Assembly (NCBI GenBank): GCA_003157295.1
Contig: PMJF01000019.1
Coordinates: forward strand, 6,350-31,759
Source: Candidatus Moraniibacteriota bacterium
GTDB lineage: Bacteria > Patescibacteriota > Minisyncoccia > Moranbacterales > UBA11712
Reading direction: 5' to 3'
Length of the DNA stretch: 25,410 nt
A model generated the notes under the pieces. That model did no database searches. It was not told the origin of the DNA and worked only from the letters and a program-made list of their open reading frames with translations. The translations under genes were made by a program, and so were the position numbers. Shown one piece after another: positions 1 through 8,055 of the stretch. Within the stretch, counting starts at the first letter, position 1, and each line of letters begins with the position of its first letter.

Positions 1-76
1 ATCCAACAGAAAGGGGAAACCTATTAGTAACTTTTTCAAAAGCTTCCTTCGGATCCTCTGGAGGGGACTGCGAACT

Positions 77-1267
77 GTGCTAAAGGGAGAAAACATTCAA
101 TTTGTTTCTTCTAAGATCCATTCTCTTCAACTAGAAATGTCTTCTTTTTTGAAAAGAAGATTTGTAGGCAAAAAATTACTTTCCCTGTTTAGGGAACACT
201 CGGCGACCATTGTCGTGGCTGTTTGTGTCCTTTTGGTGGCTTTTATCAACCTCTCTTCGGCCAAGGGCGCAAGAGGTTCTATTTTTGGCTCCCTGGCCCT
301 TGGACCGCAAAACCCGGATCCGCTCAAGAGCAAACTCGCTATTCAAAATGAGAAAAAGAACAATTTGGCAACCGCCCCTCTTTCCGGGCCGGGATACTTG
401 GCAGACGTATCCGTTTTATCCGCCGAAAGACAAGATGTAGCCGGCGATTATGAGGTCATGGCTATGGCTACGCCGACTGCCCAAAGCCAAGTTTTATTAG
501 CTACCTATAATCCTCAAGCAGGAAGTACAGGCCGACAGGAAATGAAAACTTATCAAGTGAAAGACGGGGACACAGTGGGCCTGATCGCCGCGAAAAACGG
601 CATTTCGGCCAACACCATCCTATGGGCGAACGATTTAACAGAGACCTCAGTTATCAAGCCGGGAGACAAGCTGACGGTTTTGCCGATAACCGGTATTAAA
701 TATAAAGTTCAAAAAGGCGATTCTCTGGAAACTATCGTAAATAAATATAACGCCGACAAACAAAAAGTGCTGGCTTATAATGACCTTCCGGCTGATGAAA
801 AATTAAGAGAAGGGCAAGCATTAATCCTGCCTGACGGATATGTTTCATCTCCGACAGCTCCCGCCGCACCGACAACTCGCCTGGCTTTAGCCGGCCAGCC
901 GTCCTCCACTTACACGCCGGCTTCCTCCTATCAAGCGTATACCTCCCAAGCTGGAGCCGGATCCGGCCATCGCTTCCCATACGGATACTGCACTTGGTAT
1001 GTGGCTCAGAGAAAATATGTCCCCTGGGGCGGCAACGCTATTTCGTGGCTGTCGAACGCTAAGGCCTATGGAAAAGCCACAGGAAGCGCTCCGAAGCCGG
1101 GAGCGATCATGGTCAGCGGCGAATCCCGTTGGGGCCATGTGGCTGTGGTGGAGTCCGTCAAGGGCAGCAGCTTCACAATTTCTGAAATGAACTACGCCGG
1201 TTTCGGCAAAAAAAGCACCCGGACTCTTTCCGCCGGCAGCGGCTTTGTCAAAGGTTTTATATATTAA
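77..1267 (+). CDS. Membrane-anchored LysM-LysM-CHAP peptidoglycan hydrolase
   Basis: Predicted cell-wall hydrolase of 396 aa. A hydrophobic segment near residues 45-60 anchors or exports it. Two LysM peptidoglycan-binding repeats follow, at about residues 157-202 (YQVKDGDTVGLIAAKNG) and 206-252 (YKVQKGDSLETIVNKY). A proline/alanine/serine linker leads to a C-terminal CHAP amidase/endopeptidase domain at about 298-396. The CHAP catalytic residues are visible: Cys305 in GYCTWYVA, His354 in WGHVAVVE, and the polar pair Glu370/Asn372 in SEMNY. The GTG start at 77 is preferred because a GGAGGGG Shine-Dalgarno (59-65) precedes it; ATG at 137 lacks one. It is followed by its own terminator, so it is probably the last or only gene of its transcript. 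CHAP enzymes cut the peptide stem or cross-bridge; which bond is cut here cannot be read from sequence. Confidence 0.9.
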   Translation: MLKGENIQFVSSKIHSLQLEMSSFLKRRFVGKKLLSLFREHSATIVVAVCVLLVAFINLSSAKGARGSIFGSLALGPQNPDPLKSKLAIQNEKKNNLATAPLSGPGYLADVSVLSAERQDVAGDYEVMAMATPTAQSQVLLATYNPQAGSTGRQEMKTYQVKDGDTVGLIAAKNGISANTILWANDLTETSVIKPGDKLTVLPITGIKYKVQKGDSLETIVNKYNADKQKVLAYNDLPADEKLREGQALILPDGYVSSPTAPAAPTTRLALAGQPSSTYTPASSYQAYTSQAGAGSGHRFPYGYCTWYVAQRKYVPWGGNAISWLSNAKAYGKATGSAPKPGAIMVSGESRWGHVAVVESVKGSSFTISEMNYAGFGKKSTRTLSAGSGFVKGFIY

Positions 1268-1292
1268 GATACTTAGGTATATTTCTATGGAT

Positions 1293-1328
1293 ATCCGACC
1301 TTCTCGATTTCGAGGTCGGATCTTTTTT
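1293..1328 (+). terminator. Intrinsic terminator after the LysM-CHAP gene
   Basis: A perfect 9-bp inverted repeat, ATCCGACCT (1293-1301) and AGGTCGGAT (1313-1321), is followed directly by CTTTTTTT. It lies 26 bases after the LysM-CHAP stop codon. The minus-strand reading has no T-run after the stem, so it should not serve the oppositely oriented helicase gene efficiently. Confidence 0.85.
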
Positions 1329-1343
1329 TACAAGGAGGCCGAT

Positions 1344-3503
1344 CTACGATTTTTTCAGTTCCGCGAATTCGGCCGACAGCTTTTTCACTCCCGCTTTCAT
1401 AAAAGCAACTGTGATTATGTCTTTTTTAGTTGAAATCACCACGCCTTCTCCGAAAATTTTATGCGAAACTCTCTGCCCGTCCTTGAAGTCATAAACTTTT
1501 TTTTCTTTTTTCGAATCTTCTCTCTGGCTGAAGGCAGATTTCTCCCAAGACGGCCGAATTTTTTCCCCATCGCTTCGCAATTCTTCCGGAATATCCTCCA
1601 GAAAACGTGAAGATACATTGATGCGGACTGATCCGAAAATATTCCGGGACACCGCCCAAAGAAGATAGACTCTTTTTTTGGCTCGAGTGATTCCCACATA
1701 CGCCAGACGCCTTTCCTCTTCCAGCTCTTTCGGGTCAAGAAGGCTCCGCGAATGAGGGAACAGACCCTCTTCCATCCCGGCCATAAAAACATTGTCGAAT
1801 TCCAGCCCCTTGGCGCTATGAAGGGTCATCAGATGCACTGCGCCACCCTCGAAATTGATGTTGTCCGTCGAAGAAACGAGCGCCACTTCTTCGAGAAACA
1901 ACGACATGCCTTCCACCCCTTTCTCGTCTTTATATTTCTCTGCGACCGTAAATAGCTCGCGGACATTTTCGTAACGGATCTGGCCCGCTTCACCCTCGGA
2001 AAGCAGCAATTTTTGGTATTCTGATTTTGCCAGAATTGATTCCATAAGATCAATAAGATTCACCCTCTCCGCTTCTATCCCAAGTCGTTCTGCAAGAGCT
2101 CCAAACTTCGAAATTGCGTCAATTTTGGACGAATTGAGGCCTGGTATTTTTTCCGCTTGGCGCGCAGCGCCGACAAGATCCAGATCGTTTTCCCTAGCAA
2201 ATTTGATCCACTTTCCCAATGTCACGCCTCCAATTCCTCGCGGGGGTAAATTTATCACTCTCGCTAGGCTCATTTCGTCCCTCGGATTATTGATGAACTT
2301 CAGATAAGCCAAAAAATCTTTTACTTCGCGCCTTTCATAAAACCTCACTCCTCCCACCACCCGATAAGGAATAGCCGCCTGGAGAAATGCTTCTTCAATG
2401 GCCCGCGATTGAGCGTTGGTGCGATAAAGAACCACAAAATTATTGAGATCTGCTTCGCCGCCTTCAACCAGTTGACCTATTTCAGAAACAATAAATTGCG
2501 CCTCTTCCTGCTCGTCGCGAGCTTCGTAAATGACGATGTCATGCCCGCCGACATTGTCCGTCCAAAGTTTTTTATCCTTGCGATGAATATTCTTTGAAAT
2601 AATTCCGTGAGCCGCGTCCAGAATTTTTTGAGTAGAGCGATAATTGCGTTCGAGCTTCACCACTTTGGCTTCCGGATAATCCTGCTCGAAATTCAGGATG
2701 TTCCGCACGTCCGCTCCCCGAAAAGCGTAAACGGATTGCCAATCATCTCCCACCACGCACAAATTTCGATGGCGCTGGCTCAAAAGATTTACCAGAACAT
2801 ATTGGGCGCGGTTCGTATCCTGATATTCGTCCACAAGAATATAATGGAAAAGATCTTGGTATTTTTCCAGAACTTCCGGAAACTTTTGGAAAATCTCTGC
2901 CGTTTTCTGAATAATATCGTCGAAATCAAGAGCATTATTCTCGCTAAGTATCTTTTGGTAGGCTTCGTATATTTTGGCCAAGACCCTTTCGAAATAACTT
3001 CCGCCGGAGATGTAATCCTCGACACTTTGCAGCTCTCCTTTGGCTTTTGAAATTACCGCCAGCATCGCCCGGGGGTTGAACTGATCCAGACTGATTTCCT
3101 TCTCTTTCATTATTTTTTTCATGAGTGCTAGCTGGTCGGAATCGTCATAAATCACAAAGTTCTTTTTATATCCGATTTTATCGATTTCTGTGCGTAATAT
3201 CCGCATGCAAATATGGTGAAAAGTTCCCATCCAGGGCTGGTAATTGAGTTGGCCGCCCAAAAGCTCTTTTACCCGCTCCTTCATCTCTTGAGCCGCTTTA
3301 TTGGTGAAGGTCACCGCCAGAATACTGCGGGAAGAGACCTTTTTTTCCTTGATTAAATAGGCAATGCGATGCGTCAAAAGCCGCGTTTTCCCCGATCCGG
3401 CTCCAGCAATCACTAAAACCGGCCCCTCTGTTGTCAGGACCGCTTCTTTTTGTTCGTCGTTTAAGCCGGCGAGAAGTGCCGGCTGATCCTTGATTATTTC
3501 CAT
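1344..3503 (-). CDS. pcrA: ATP-dependent DNA helicase PcrA/UvrD (superfamily 1A)
   Basis: 3'-to-5' SF1A helicase of 719 aa, the usual PcrA/UvrD length, acting in nucleotide excision repair, replication restart and removal of protein roadblocks. Motifs in order: Q motif LNDEQ (14-18), Walker A AGAGSGKT (33-40), motif Ia TFTNKAA (65-71), Walker B VDEYQDTN (224-231), motif III VGDDWQSVYAFRGA (251-264), motif IV NYRS (287-290), motif V TLHSAKGLEFD and motif VI YVGITRAKK. The C-terminal 51 residues (KVYDFKDGQRVSHKIFGEGVV) form the PcrA-type Tudor-like domain, which in the family contacts RNA polymerase. Motif III has Trp where PcrA usually has a small or acidic residue; helicase IV enzymes also carry GDDWQS. 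The gene diverges from rpsO across a 110-base spacer, and its start ATG has no clear Shine-Dalgarno. Confidence 0.93.
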   Translation of the reverse strand: MEIIKDQPALLAGLNDEQKEAVLTTEGPVLVIAGAGSGKTRLLTHRIAYLIKEKKVSSRSILAVTFTNKAAQEMKERVKELLGGQLNYQPWMGTFHHICMRILRTEIDKIGYKKNFVIYDDSDQLALMKKIMKEKEISLDQFNPRAMLAVISKAKGELQSVEDYISGGSYFERVLAKIYEAYQKILSENNALDFDDIIQKTAEIFQKFPEVLEKYQDLFHYILVDEYQDTNRAQYVLVNLLSQRHRNLCVVGDDWQSVYAFRGADVRNILNFEQDYPEAKVVKLERNYRSTQKILDAAHGIISKNIHRKDKKLWTDNVGGHDIVIYEARDEQEEAQFIVSEIGQLVEGGEADLNNFVVLYRTNAQSRAIEEAFLQAAIPYRVVGGVRFYERREVKDFLAYLKFINNPRDEMSLARVINLPPRGIGGVTLGKWIKFARENDLDLVGAARQAEKIPGLNSSKIDAISKFGALAERLGIEAERVNLIDLMESILAKSEYQKLLLSEGEAGQIRYENVRELFTVAEKYKDEKGVEGMSLFLEEVALVSSTDNINFEGGAVHLMTLHSAKGLEFDNVFMAGMEEGLFPHSRSLLDPKELEEERRLAYVGITRAKKRVYLLWAVSRNIFGSVRINVSSRFLEDIPEELRSDGEKIRPSWEKSAFSQREDSKKEKKVYDFKDGQRVSHKIFGEGVVISTKKDIITVAFMKAGVKKLSAEFAELKKS

Positions 3504-3517
3504 AGCATATGTATAAT
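3490..3517 (+). promoter_or_regulatory. Candidate distal promoter for rpsO
   Basis: TTGATT (3490-3495) and a perfect TATAAT (3512-3517) are separated by 16 bases. Its -35 box lies inside the first codons of the divergent helicase gene. Transcription would start near 3524 and leave a leader of about 90 bases before rpsO. Confidence 0.5.
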
Positions 3518-3549
3518 AGTCTAATTGTGAAAAAAGGGGAATCGTAGCC

Positions 3550-3578
3550 TTGCTAAATGTCCTTTTTAATAGTATTAT
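3550..3578 (+). promoter_or_regulatory. Candidate proximal promoter for the rpsO-pnp cluster
   Basis: TTGCTA (3550-3555), a 17-base spacer and TATTAT (3573-3578) match the sigma-70 consensus at 4/6 and 5/6. The start would be near 3585, about 30 bases before the rpsO ATG. With the upstream TTGATT/TATAAT pair it could make a tandem promoter. Confidence 0.5.
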
Positions 3579-3613
3579 TAAATTAGCTTGAATAATCAGT
3601 AAGCGATATTTTT

Positions 3614-3886
3614 ATGGCTTTAACAAAGCAAAAGAAAGAAAAGGTCATTGGAACTACCAAAACCCATGAAAAAGATACCGGGTCTCCGGAAGTCCAAGTG
3701 GCTCTCTTCACGGAAAAAATCAAGAGTCTCACCAGCCATCTCAAGAAAAACAAGAAGGACAACCACTCCCGCCGGGGGCTTTTGAAAATGGTTTCTAAAC
3801 GAAAGAAGCTACTCAGCTACCTGAAGGGCAAGGACGTAAAGCGCTATAAAAAACTGATCACCAGCCTGGGACTCAAAGAACAATAA
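3614..3886 (+). CDS. rpsO: 30S ribosomal protein S15
   Basis: Primary rRNA-binding protein of the small-subunit platform, 90 aa, the normal S15 length. It carries the S15 signature: the N-terminal [15 protein letters not shown] (about 22-36), then [22 protein letters not shown], which includes the 16S rRNA-contacting helices. It heads the rpsO-NYN-pnp group. In many bacteria S15 represses its own translation through its leader; a possible AAAAAGG/CCTTTTT pairing near 3531-3567 is visible in the upstream region, but no proven S15-binding fold can be claimed. The Shine-Dalgarno before the ATG is poor. Confidence 0.97.
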   Translation: MALTKQKKEKVIGTTKTHEKDTGSPEVQVALFTEKIKSLTSHLKKNKKDNHSRRGLLKMVSKRKKLLSYLKGKDVKRYKKLITSLGLKEQ

Positions 3887-3903
3887 TTTTCAAGATTTTC
3901 ATT

Positions 3904-4413
3904 ATGCCTACGGAAACAAGCAAATTCCCAGAGCAACGTGTTGGAATTCTGGTCGACATCCAGAATATGTATTATTCGGCCAAGGTTCTCTATAAGAAGA
4001 AGGTTAATTTTAAGGAAGTGTTGAAAACAGGCGTGGCCAACCGCAAGCTTATCAGGGCCATTGCTTATGGGATAAAAACCATTGAGGGACTCGAGAAAAA
4101 TTTTTTTGACGCTCTCGAGAAATCCGGCTATGAGGTTCGCACTAAGGACCTTCAGATCTTCCCAGGTGGAGCCAAAAAGGGGGACTGGGACGTGGGGATC
4201 ACCGTTGACGCCATTAAGCTCGCGGGGCATCTCGATGTGGTGGTTTTGGTCACCGGCGACGGAGATTTTATACCGCTTGTCCAGTATCTTCAAAACACCA
4301 AAGGCTGCCGCGTTGAAGTGATCGCTTTTTCCGAATCCGCTTCGGGGAAACTGGCCGAGGCCGCCGACGACTTCATAAACTTAAGCGAGAATAAAAGAAA
4401 GTTTTTAATATAA
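3904..4413 (+). CDS. NYN-domain (LabA/DUF88-type PIN-like) predicted ribonuclease
   Basis: Predicted metal-dependent RNase of 169 aa, essentially a single NYN domain. The acidic residues expected for the PIN-like active site are present: Asp18 and Asn21 in VDIQNMYY, Asp94/Asp96 in KKGDWDVGITVDA with Asp102, and Asp119/Asp121 in LVTGDGDF. The fold is that of the LabA/DUF88 and Marf1-type proteins, which act on RNA. It begins 17 bases after rpsO and ends 107 bases before pnp, inside a pairing usually adjacent in bacteria. That position suggests, by inference, a role in RNA turnover with PNPase or in processing of this transcript. Substrate and partner are unknown. No membrane segment or extra domain is seen. 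Confidence 0.85.
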   Translation: MPTETSKFPEQRVGILVDIQNMYYSAKVLYKKKVNFKEVLKTGVANRKLIRAIAYGIKTIEGLEKNFFDALEKSGYEVRTKDLQIFPGGAKKGDWDVGITVDAIKLAGHLDVVVLVTGDGDFIPLVQYLQNTKGCRVEVIAFSESASGKLAEAADDFINLSENKRKFLI

Positions 4414-4445
4414 TTTAATCACCCGGTTGATGCTAATAACCAATC

Positions 4446-4484
4446 GCACACAAATAATACCAAAAATTGGTGTTATCTGTGTGT
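4446..4484 (+). promoter_or_regulatory. Long hairpin in the pnp leader
   Basis: Arms 4447-4461 and 4469-4483 pair over 15 positions with one A-C mismatch and one U-G wobble. A further G-U pair closes the base, and the 7-base AAAAATT loop can close by two more A-U pairs. No T-run follows, so it is not an intrinsic terminator. It sits 37 bases before the pnp ATG. In E. coli a long stem in the pnp leader is cut by RNase III and lets PNPase repress its own mRNA; the same logic is plausible here but unproven. Confidence 0.6.
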
Positions 4485-4520
4485 CATTCGTCTATTAGCG
4501 CGGCTGGGAAAAACATCTCT

Positions 4521-6626
4521 ATGGAACTGAAAAAATTTGAAACCGAAATTGCCGGAAGGAAACTGGTCATTGAAACTGGCCTTTTGGCGAACCAGGCCAA
4601 CGCTTCCGTCACTGTGCGCTACGGCGACACGATGGTGCTCGCGACCACTGTTATGAGCCCAGAAGCCAGAGAAGGCGTGAATTATTTTCCTCTCATGGTG
4701 GATTATGAGGAGAAATTCTACGCTTCCGGAAAAATAAAAGGCAGCCGTTTCATCAAACGCGAAGGGAGGCCCACTGATGAAGCTATTCTTAACGCCCGTC
4801 TTATTGACCGCACTCTGCGGCCGCTTTTCGACCAACAAATGCGAAATGAGGTCCAGGTGGTCGTCACAGTTCTTTCCATTGACCAGGAGAACGACCCGGC
4901 ACTCGTCGGGATCATCGGCGCTTCAGCGGCTCTTTCTATTTCCAATATTCCCTGGAACGGCCCGGTAGGAGCAGTGCGAATCGGAGAGAAAGAAGGAAGC
5001 ATTACGATCAATCCGATGAACGATGACTTCGAAAAAAGTTCTTTCAATATTATGGCCTGCGGAATCGAGGGCAAGATCAATATGATCGAGACCGGCGCCC
5101 AGGAAATTGCGGAAGAAAAAATTTTTGAGGCTTTTGTCGAGGGGCAGAAAGCCATAGACCAAATTGTCATCTTCATCAAGAAAATCCAGAAGGAAATTGG
5201 AAAACCGAAAACCGGGCCTCTTCTTCTTAAAGCCGAGGAAAGCTTTACCAAAGAAATCCTTCAAAAATTTTCTGAAAAAATAAGGCCGGCTCTTTATCAA
5301 AAAGATTACGCCGTCCAAACTGCCACGCATCAAGAGCTTCTCAAGGAAGTTTCCGATCATATAAAAACGGCCTATCCGGACGATCACAGCCAGAAAAAAG
5401 AACTGGCCTTTCTCGTTATTGACACTGAGATGGAAAGAATTTTCAAAAAATCGGTTCTGGAGAATGATGAACGGCCGGACGGACGGGAGCTGGATGAAGT
5501 AAGGCCTATTGCCTGCCAAGTCGGATTGCTGCCCCGCACACACGGATCTGGTCTTTTCACTCGCGGCGAGACGCAGGTTCTTTCCGTGGTGACCTTGGGG
5601 GCGCCCGGCATGGAGCAGGTCGTTGACACGATGGAGCTCGACGAGAAAAAAAGATTTATGCATCACTATAATTTTCCTCCTTTTTCCGTGGGAGAAGTTC
5701 GTCCATTGCGCGGCCCCGGCCGACGAGATATCGGACACGGAGCTTTGGTGGAAAAAGCGCTTGATTCAATGATGCCGGACAAAGAAAAATTTCCTTACAC
5801 GATCAGAGTGGTAAGTGAAGTGCTCTCTTCCAATGGATCTTCCTCAATGGCCAGCACCTGCGCCAGCAACTTGGCGCTTATGGACGCGGGCGTACCCGTA
5901 AAATCTGCCATTGGCGGAATTTCGGTGGGAATCGTAGTTTCGGAAAACGGCGAATATAAATTGCTCTCCGATATTCAGGGACCCGAAGACCATTTTGGGG
6001 GAATGGATTTCAAAATTACCGGCACTGAAAAGGGAATTACCGCTATTCAGCTAGATGTCAAAGTGGACGGACTTACATCAGCGATGATAAAAGACGCTCT
6101 GGAGCAGTCGCGAAAAAACCGCCTGGACATTATCGAGATCATGAACCAGACGATCGGCGCGCCCCGAGCGGATCTCTCTCCCTTTGCTCCTCGCATTATT
6201 ATCATCAAGATCAATCCGGAAAAAATACGCTCCGTCATCGGACCAGGCGGAAAAGTTATTAATCAGATCATTGACGAAACAGGCGTAGAAATTGACATAG
6301 AAGATGACGGAAATGTCTTTATCACTTCAACCAACAAAGAAGCGGGGGATAAAGCGCGGGAATGGGTAGAGAACCTTACGCATGAGGTCAAGGCCGGCGA
6401 AATATTCAAGGCCCGTGTGACCCGCCTTATGAACTTTGGGGCCTTCGCGGAAATCCTTCCCGGCCAGGAAGGACTCATTCATATTTCAGAAATTTCGGAA
6501 AAAAGGATCGACCGAGTGGAAGATGTTCTTGAGATAGGAGATATGGTTTCCGTGAAAGTGAAGGAGATCGATAATCTCGGAAGAATAAACCTCACTATGA
6601 GAGGCTTGGAAAATAGTGTAAAATAA
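4521..6626 (+). CDS. pnp: Polyribonucleotide nucleotidyltransferase (PNPase)
   Basis: 3'-to-5' phosphorolytic exoribonuclease of 701 aa, the usual PNPase length. Order: first RNase PH core (MELKKFETEIAGRKL; GDTMVLATTV), helical linker, second RNase PH core, KH domain (IRSVIGPGGKVI) and S1 domain (GEIFKARVTRLMNFGAFAEI). The active core shows FSVGEVRPLRGPGRRDIGHG, SSNGSSSMAS, and Asp490/Asp496 in EDHFGGMDFK, corresponding to the catalytic/metal Asp486 and Asp492 of E. coli. The ATG at 4521 is chosen because the family begins here; an in-frame TTG at 4467 would start inside the leader hairpin and add 18 residues unlike PNPase. It is the last gene of the rpsO-NYN-pnp group. Confidence 0.96.
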   Translation: MELKKFETEIAGRKLVIETGLLANQANASVTVRYGDTMVLATTVMSPEAREGVNYFPLMVDYEEKFYASGKIKGSRFIKREGRPTDEAILNARLIDRTLRPLFDQQMRNEVQVVVTVLSIDQENDPALVGIIGASAALSISNIPWNGPVGAVRIGEKEGSITINPMNDDFEKSSFNIMACGIEGKINMIETGAQEIAEEKIFEAFVEGQKAIDQIVIFIKKIQKEIGKPKTGPLLLKAEESFTKEILQKFSEKIRPALYQKDYAVQTATHQELLKEVSDHIKTAYPDDHSQKKELAFLVIDTEMERIFKKSVLENDERPDGRELDEVRPIACQVGLLPRTHGSGLFTRGETQVLSVVTLGAPGMEQVVDTMELDEKKRFMHHYNFPPFSVGEVRPLRGPGRRDIGHGALVEKALDSMMPDKEKFPYTIRVVSEVLSSNGSSSMASTCASNLALMDAGVPVKSAIGGISVGIVVSENGEYKLLSDIQGPEDHFGGMDFKITGTEKGITAIQLDVKVDGLTSAMIKDALEQSRKNRLDIIEIMNQTIGAPRADLSPFAPRIIIIKINPEKIRSVIGPGGKVINQIIDETGVEIDIEDDGNVFITSTNKEAGDKAREWVENLTHEVKAGEIFKARVTRLMNFGAFAEILPGQEGLIHISEISEKRIDRVEDVLEIGDMVSVKVKEIDNLGRINLTMRGLENSVK

Positions 6627-6627
6627 A

Positions 6628-6656
6628 TTTACATCGATAAACACAAAAAATAATAT
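6628..6656 (+). promoter_or_regulatory. Candidate promoter for the proline-rich membrane protein gene
   Basis: TTTACA (6628-6633), a 17-base spacer and TAATAT (6651-6656). An overlapping TATACT lies at 6654-6659. It begins right after the pnp stop and would transcribe through the palindrome at 6703-6743. Confidence 0.4.
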
Positions 6657-6702
6657 ACTGCCCATTACGAAATTCGAATTTTTTATTAGGATTTTGTAAT
6701 TC

Positions 6703-6743
6703 GCCCGCCTCGACTCGCTTGACGCAAGTCAGGCGAGTCGGGC
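6703..6743. repeat. REP-like palindrome before the membrane protein gene
   Basis: CGACTCGCTTGAC (6711-6723) pairs with GTCAGGCGAGTCG (6728-6740) over 13 positions with one T-G wobble and a GCAA loop. Outer GCCCG (6703-6707) and CGGGC (6739-6743) can pair alternatively if CCTCG is skipped. It is GC-rich in an AT-rich spacer and ends 12 bases before the next ATG. Compactness and composition suggest a dispersed palindromic element. Only one copy is in this window. Confidence 0.6.
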
Positions 6744-6755
6744 AGAGAAACACAA

Positions 6756-7907
6756 ATGTTCCAATTCAACACAAAAACTTCTTTTTCCGATCCCAATCCG
6801 ACTAATGTCAATCCCAATACCGCTTTGCCAAATTCCCACGGCAAAGTCCGGACTTTGAAAGATGACTTTGAGGAAATGAAGAGTGGAAAGATCAAAAAGG
6901 AGCAGGAGCTATTATCCGAAGATATCGCTGCGGTAAACCCTCTGCCCGCGGCGCCGGCTCCAATTCCAGCACCGGCTCCCCGTCCCATGGCCGAACCGCC
7001 TAAGCTGCCGGAGCGGCCTGCTTTTCTTCCTCCCAAGGAAGAAAAGAGGGGGGAGAAAGAAGCTTCCAGCCCTTTTGGGTCACAATCCTTTTTCAACGGA
7101 AAGTCTCCTTTTGAGGAGGAGACTCAGCCTGCCTTGCCACAAAAAAAAGTTGAAGCGGCGCCAAAAAGAAAATCACGGAAGACCTTGGTCATTGCTTTTT
7201 CTTCCCTGATCACCTTGGCAATTCTCGGCAGCGGCTATTATTACTGGTTTTTTATAGAAAAAGCGCCTGTTCAAAATAATGTCCAGCCCCCAGCCCAACC
7301 AGTCCAAACAAAACCAGTTCCGCCGCCGAATGTTCAGCCGAGCAACAAAAATCTGCGCTATCTCAACATCGACATAAGCCTTGGAAAAGAAGTCAATCAA
7401 AAAGCCTTCCAGAGCTTGGCCGAAAATTTTTTGTCGAACGCGGCGGAAAATGATCTCGCTGAGGTCAAAATACTTGGTAAAGACAACCAACCGATCACGT
7501 CAAAAGATATTGAAACCAGTCTTGGTTTTTCTTTACCCGATAAACTGCTCTTGGATCTTACCAACGACTTTAGCCTATTCATAAAAAGGGAGAATTCGGA
7601 AGTTCGCACAGGCGCCGCATTCAAACTCTCAGACACAGTTGGATTGCTCGACGAGCTCGGGCAGCAGGAGAAAACCCTTCCCTCGCAATTGCTTCCTTTT
7701 TACCTAAAAGGGGTGCCGGCTGAAACAATGATCAGCTTTAATTCCAGCAAATATAAGAATGCCGATATCCGATATTTCAATTTTCCTGAGCCTTCCAATA
7801 CCTCCCTCGACTATTCCATCCTAACCGACAAGCAAAACGGCTACTTTATCTTCGGCACTTCCAAAAACACCATCCGATCCATTCTAGACTTTATGTGGGG
7901 GAAATAA
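6756..7907 (+). CDS. Proline-rich single-pass membrane protein, function unknown
   Basis: Not recognised as a named family; 383 aa. The N-terminal 142 residues are predicted cytoplasmic and rich in proline and alanine (PAAPAPIPAPAPRPM at about 65-78), ending in the basic run KRKSRK. One transmembrane helix spans about 143-167 (TLVIAFSSLITLAILGSGYYYW). A second Pro/Gln linker (about 171-198) leads to an external domain of about 185 residues with mixed alpha/beta character and no cysteines or catalytic motif I can identify. The topology suggests an envelope sensor, scaffold or surface protein. It sits alone behind a possible promoter and a REP-like hairpin; the Shine-Dalgarno is weak. Confidence 0.75.
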   Translation: MFQFNTKTSFSDPNPTNVNPNTALPNSHGKVRTLKDDFEEMKSGKIKKEQELLSEDIAAVNPLPAAPAPIPAPAPRPMAEPPKLPERPAFLPPKEEKRGEKEASSPFGSQSFFNGKSPFEEETQPALPQKKVEAAPKRKSRKTLVIAFSSLITLAILGSGYYYWFFIEKAPVQNNVQPPAQPVQTKPVPPPNVQPSNKNLRYLNIDISLGKEVNQKAFQSLAENFLSNAAENDLAEVKILGKDNQPITSKDIETSLGFSLPDKLLLDLTNDFSLFIKRENSEVRTGAAFKLSDTVGLLDELGQQEKTLPSQLLPFYLKGVPAETMISFNSSKYKNADIRYFNFPEPSNTSLDYSILTDKQNGYFIFGTSKNTIRSILDFMWGK

Positions 7908-7974
7908 TATCCAGGTCTTGAACATCAAAATTAAAAATGGAATTTTGGCTGTTTAGTCATTCAAATTTGGGATT

Positions 7975-8012
7975 TTATTTGAAAATTTATAATTTTAAAT
8001 TTAAAATTACCG
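7975..8012. repeat. AT-rich low-complexity intergenic repeat
   Basis: Runs of A and T dominate this segment. The 13-mer AAATTTATAATTT (7983-7995) recurs in the same orientation at 9805-9817, before comM. Such spacer motifs are common in small AT-biased genomes; no function is apparent. Confidence 0.45.
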
Positions 8013-8020
8013 AAATGGGT

Positions 8021-8049
8021 TTGACCTTTCCTAAAAAATCTGCTATACT
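8021..8049 (+). promoter_or_regulatory. Near-consensus extended -10 promoter with no protein gene after it
   Basis: TTGACC (8021-8026), an exact 17-base spacer ending in TGC, and TATACT (8044-8049). This is among the best promoter matches in the window. Transcription would begin near 8056. The first plausible protein start lies over 400 bases downstream and has its own -10 box. Confidence 0.7.
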
Positions 8050-8055
8050 GTACTT

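Noticed and set aside
1..76. Possible c-di-AMP (ydaO-type) riboswitch before the LysM-CHAP gene
   Set aside because: Such genes are often under ydaO control and GGGGAAACC is reminiscent, but the other conserved ydaO segments are not visible and the window starts too late to judge.
127..333. Many overlapping frames within the real genes, on both strands
   Set aside because: They are antisense or frame-shifted shadows of well-supported proteins, without homology-like composition or start signals.
4467..4520. TTG start at 4467 giving a longer PNPase
   Set aside because: The added 18 residues do not resemble PNPase, and the codon lies in the leader hairpin. ATG 4521 matches the family start.
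6756..7907. Pilin or TonB-like assignment for the proline-rich membrane protein
   Set aside because: The Pro-rich region is cytoplasmic by topology and precedes the helix, unlike TonB. There is no prepilin cleavage motif.
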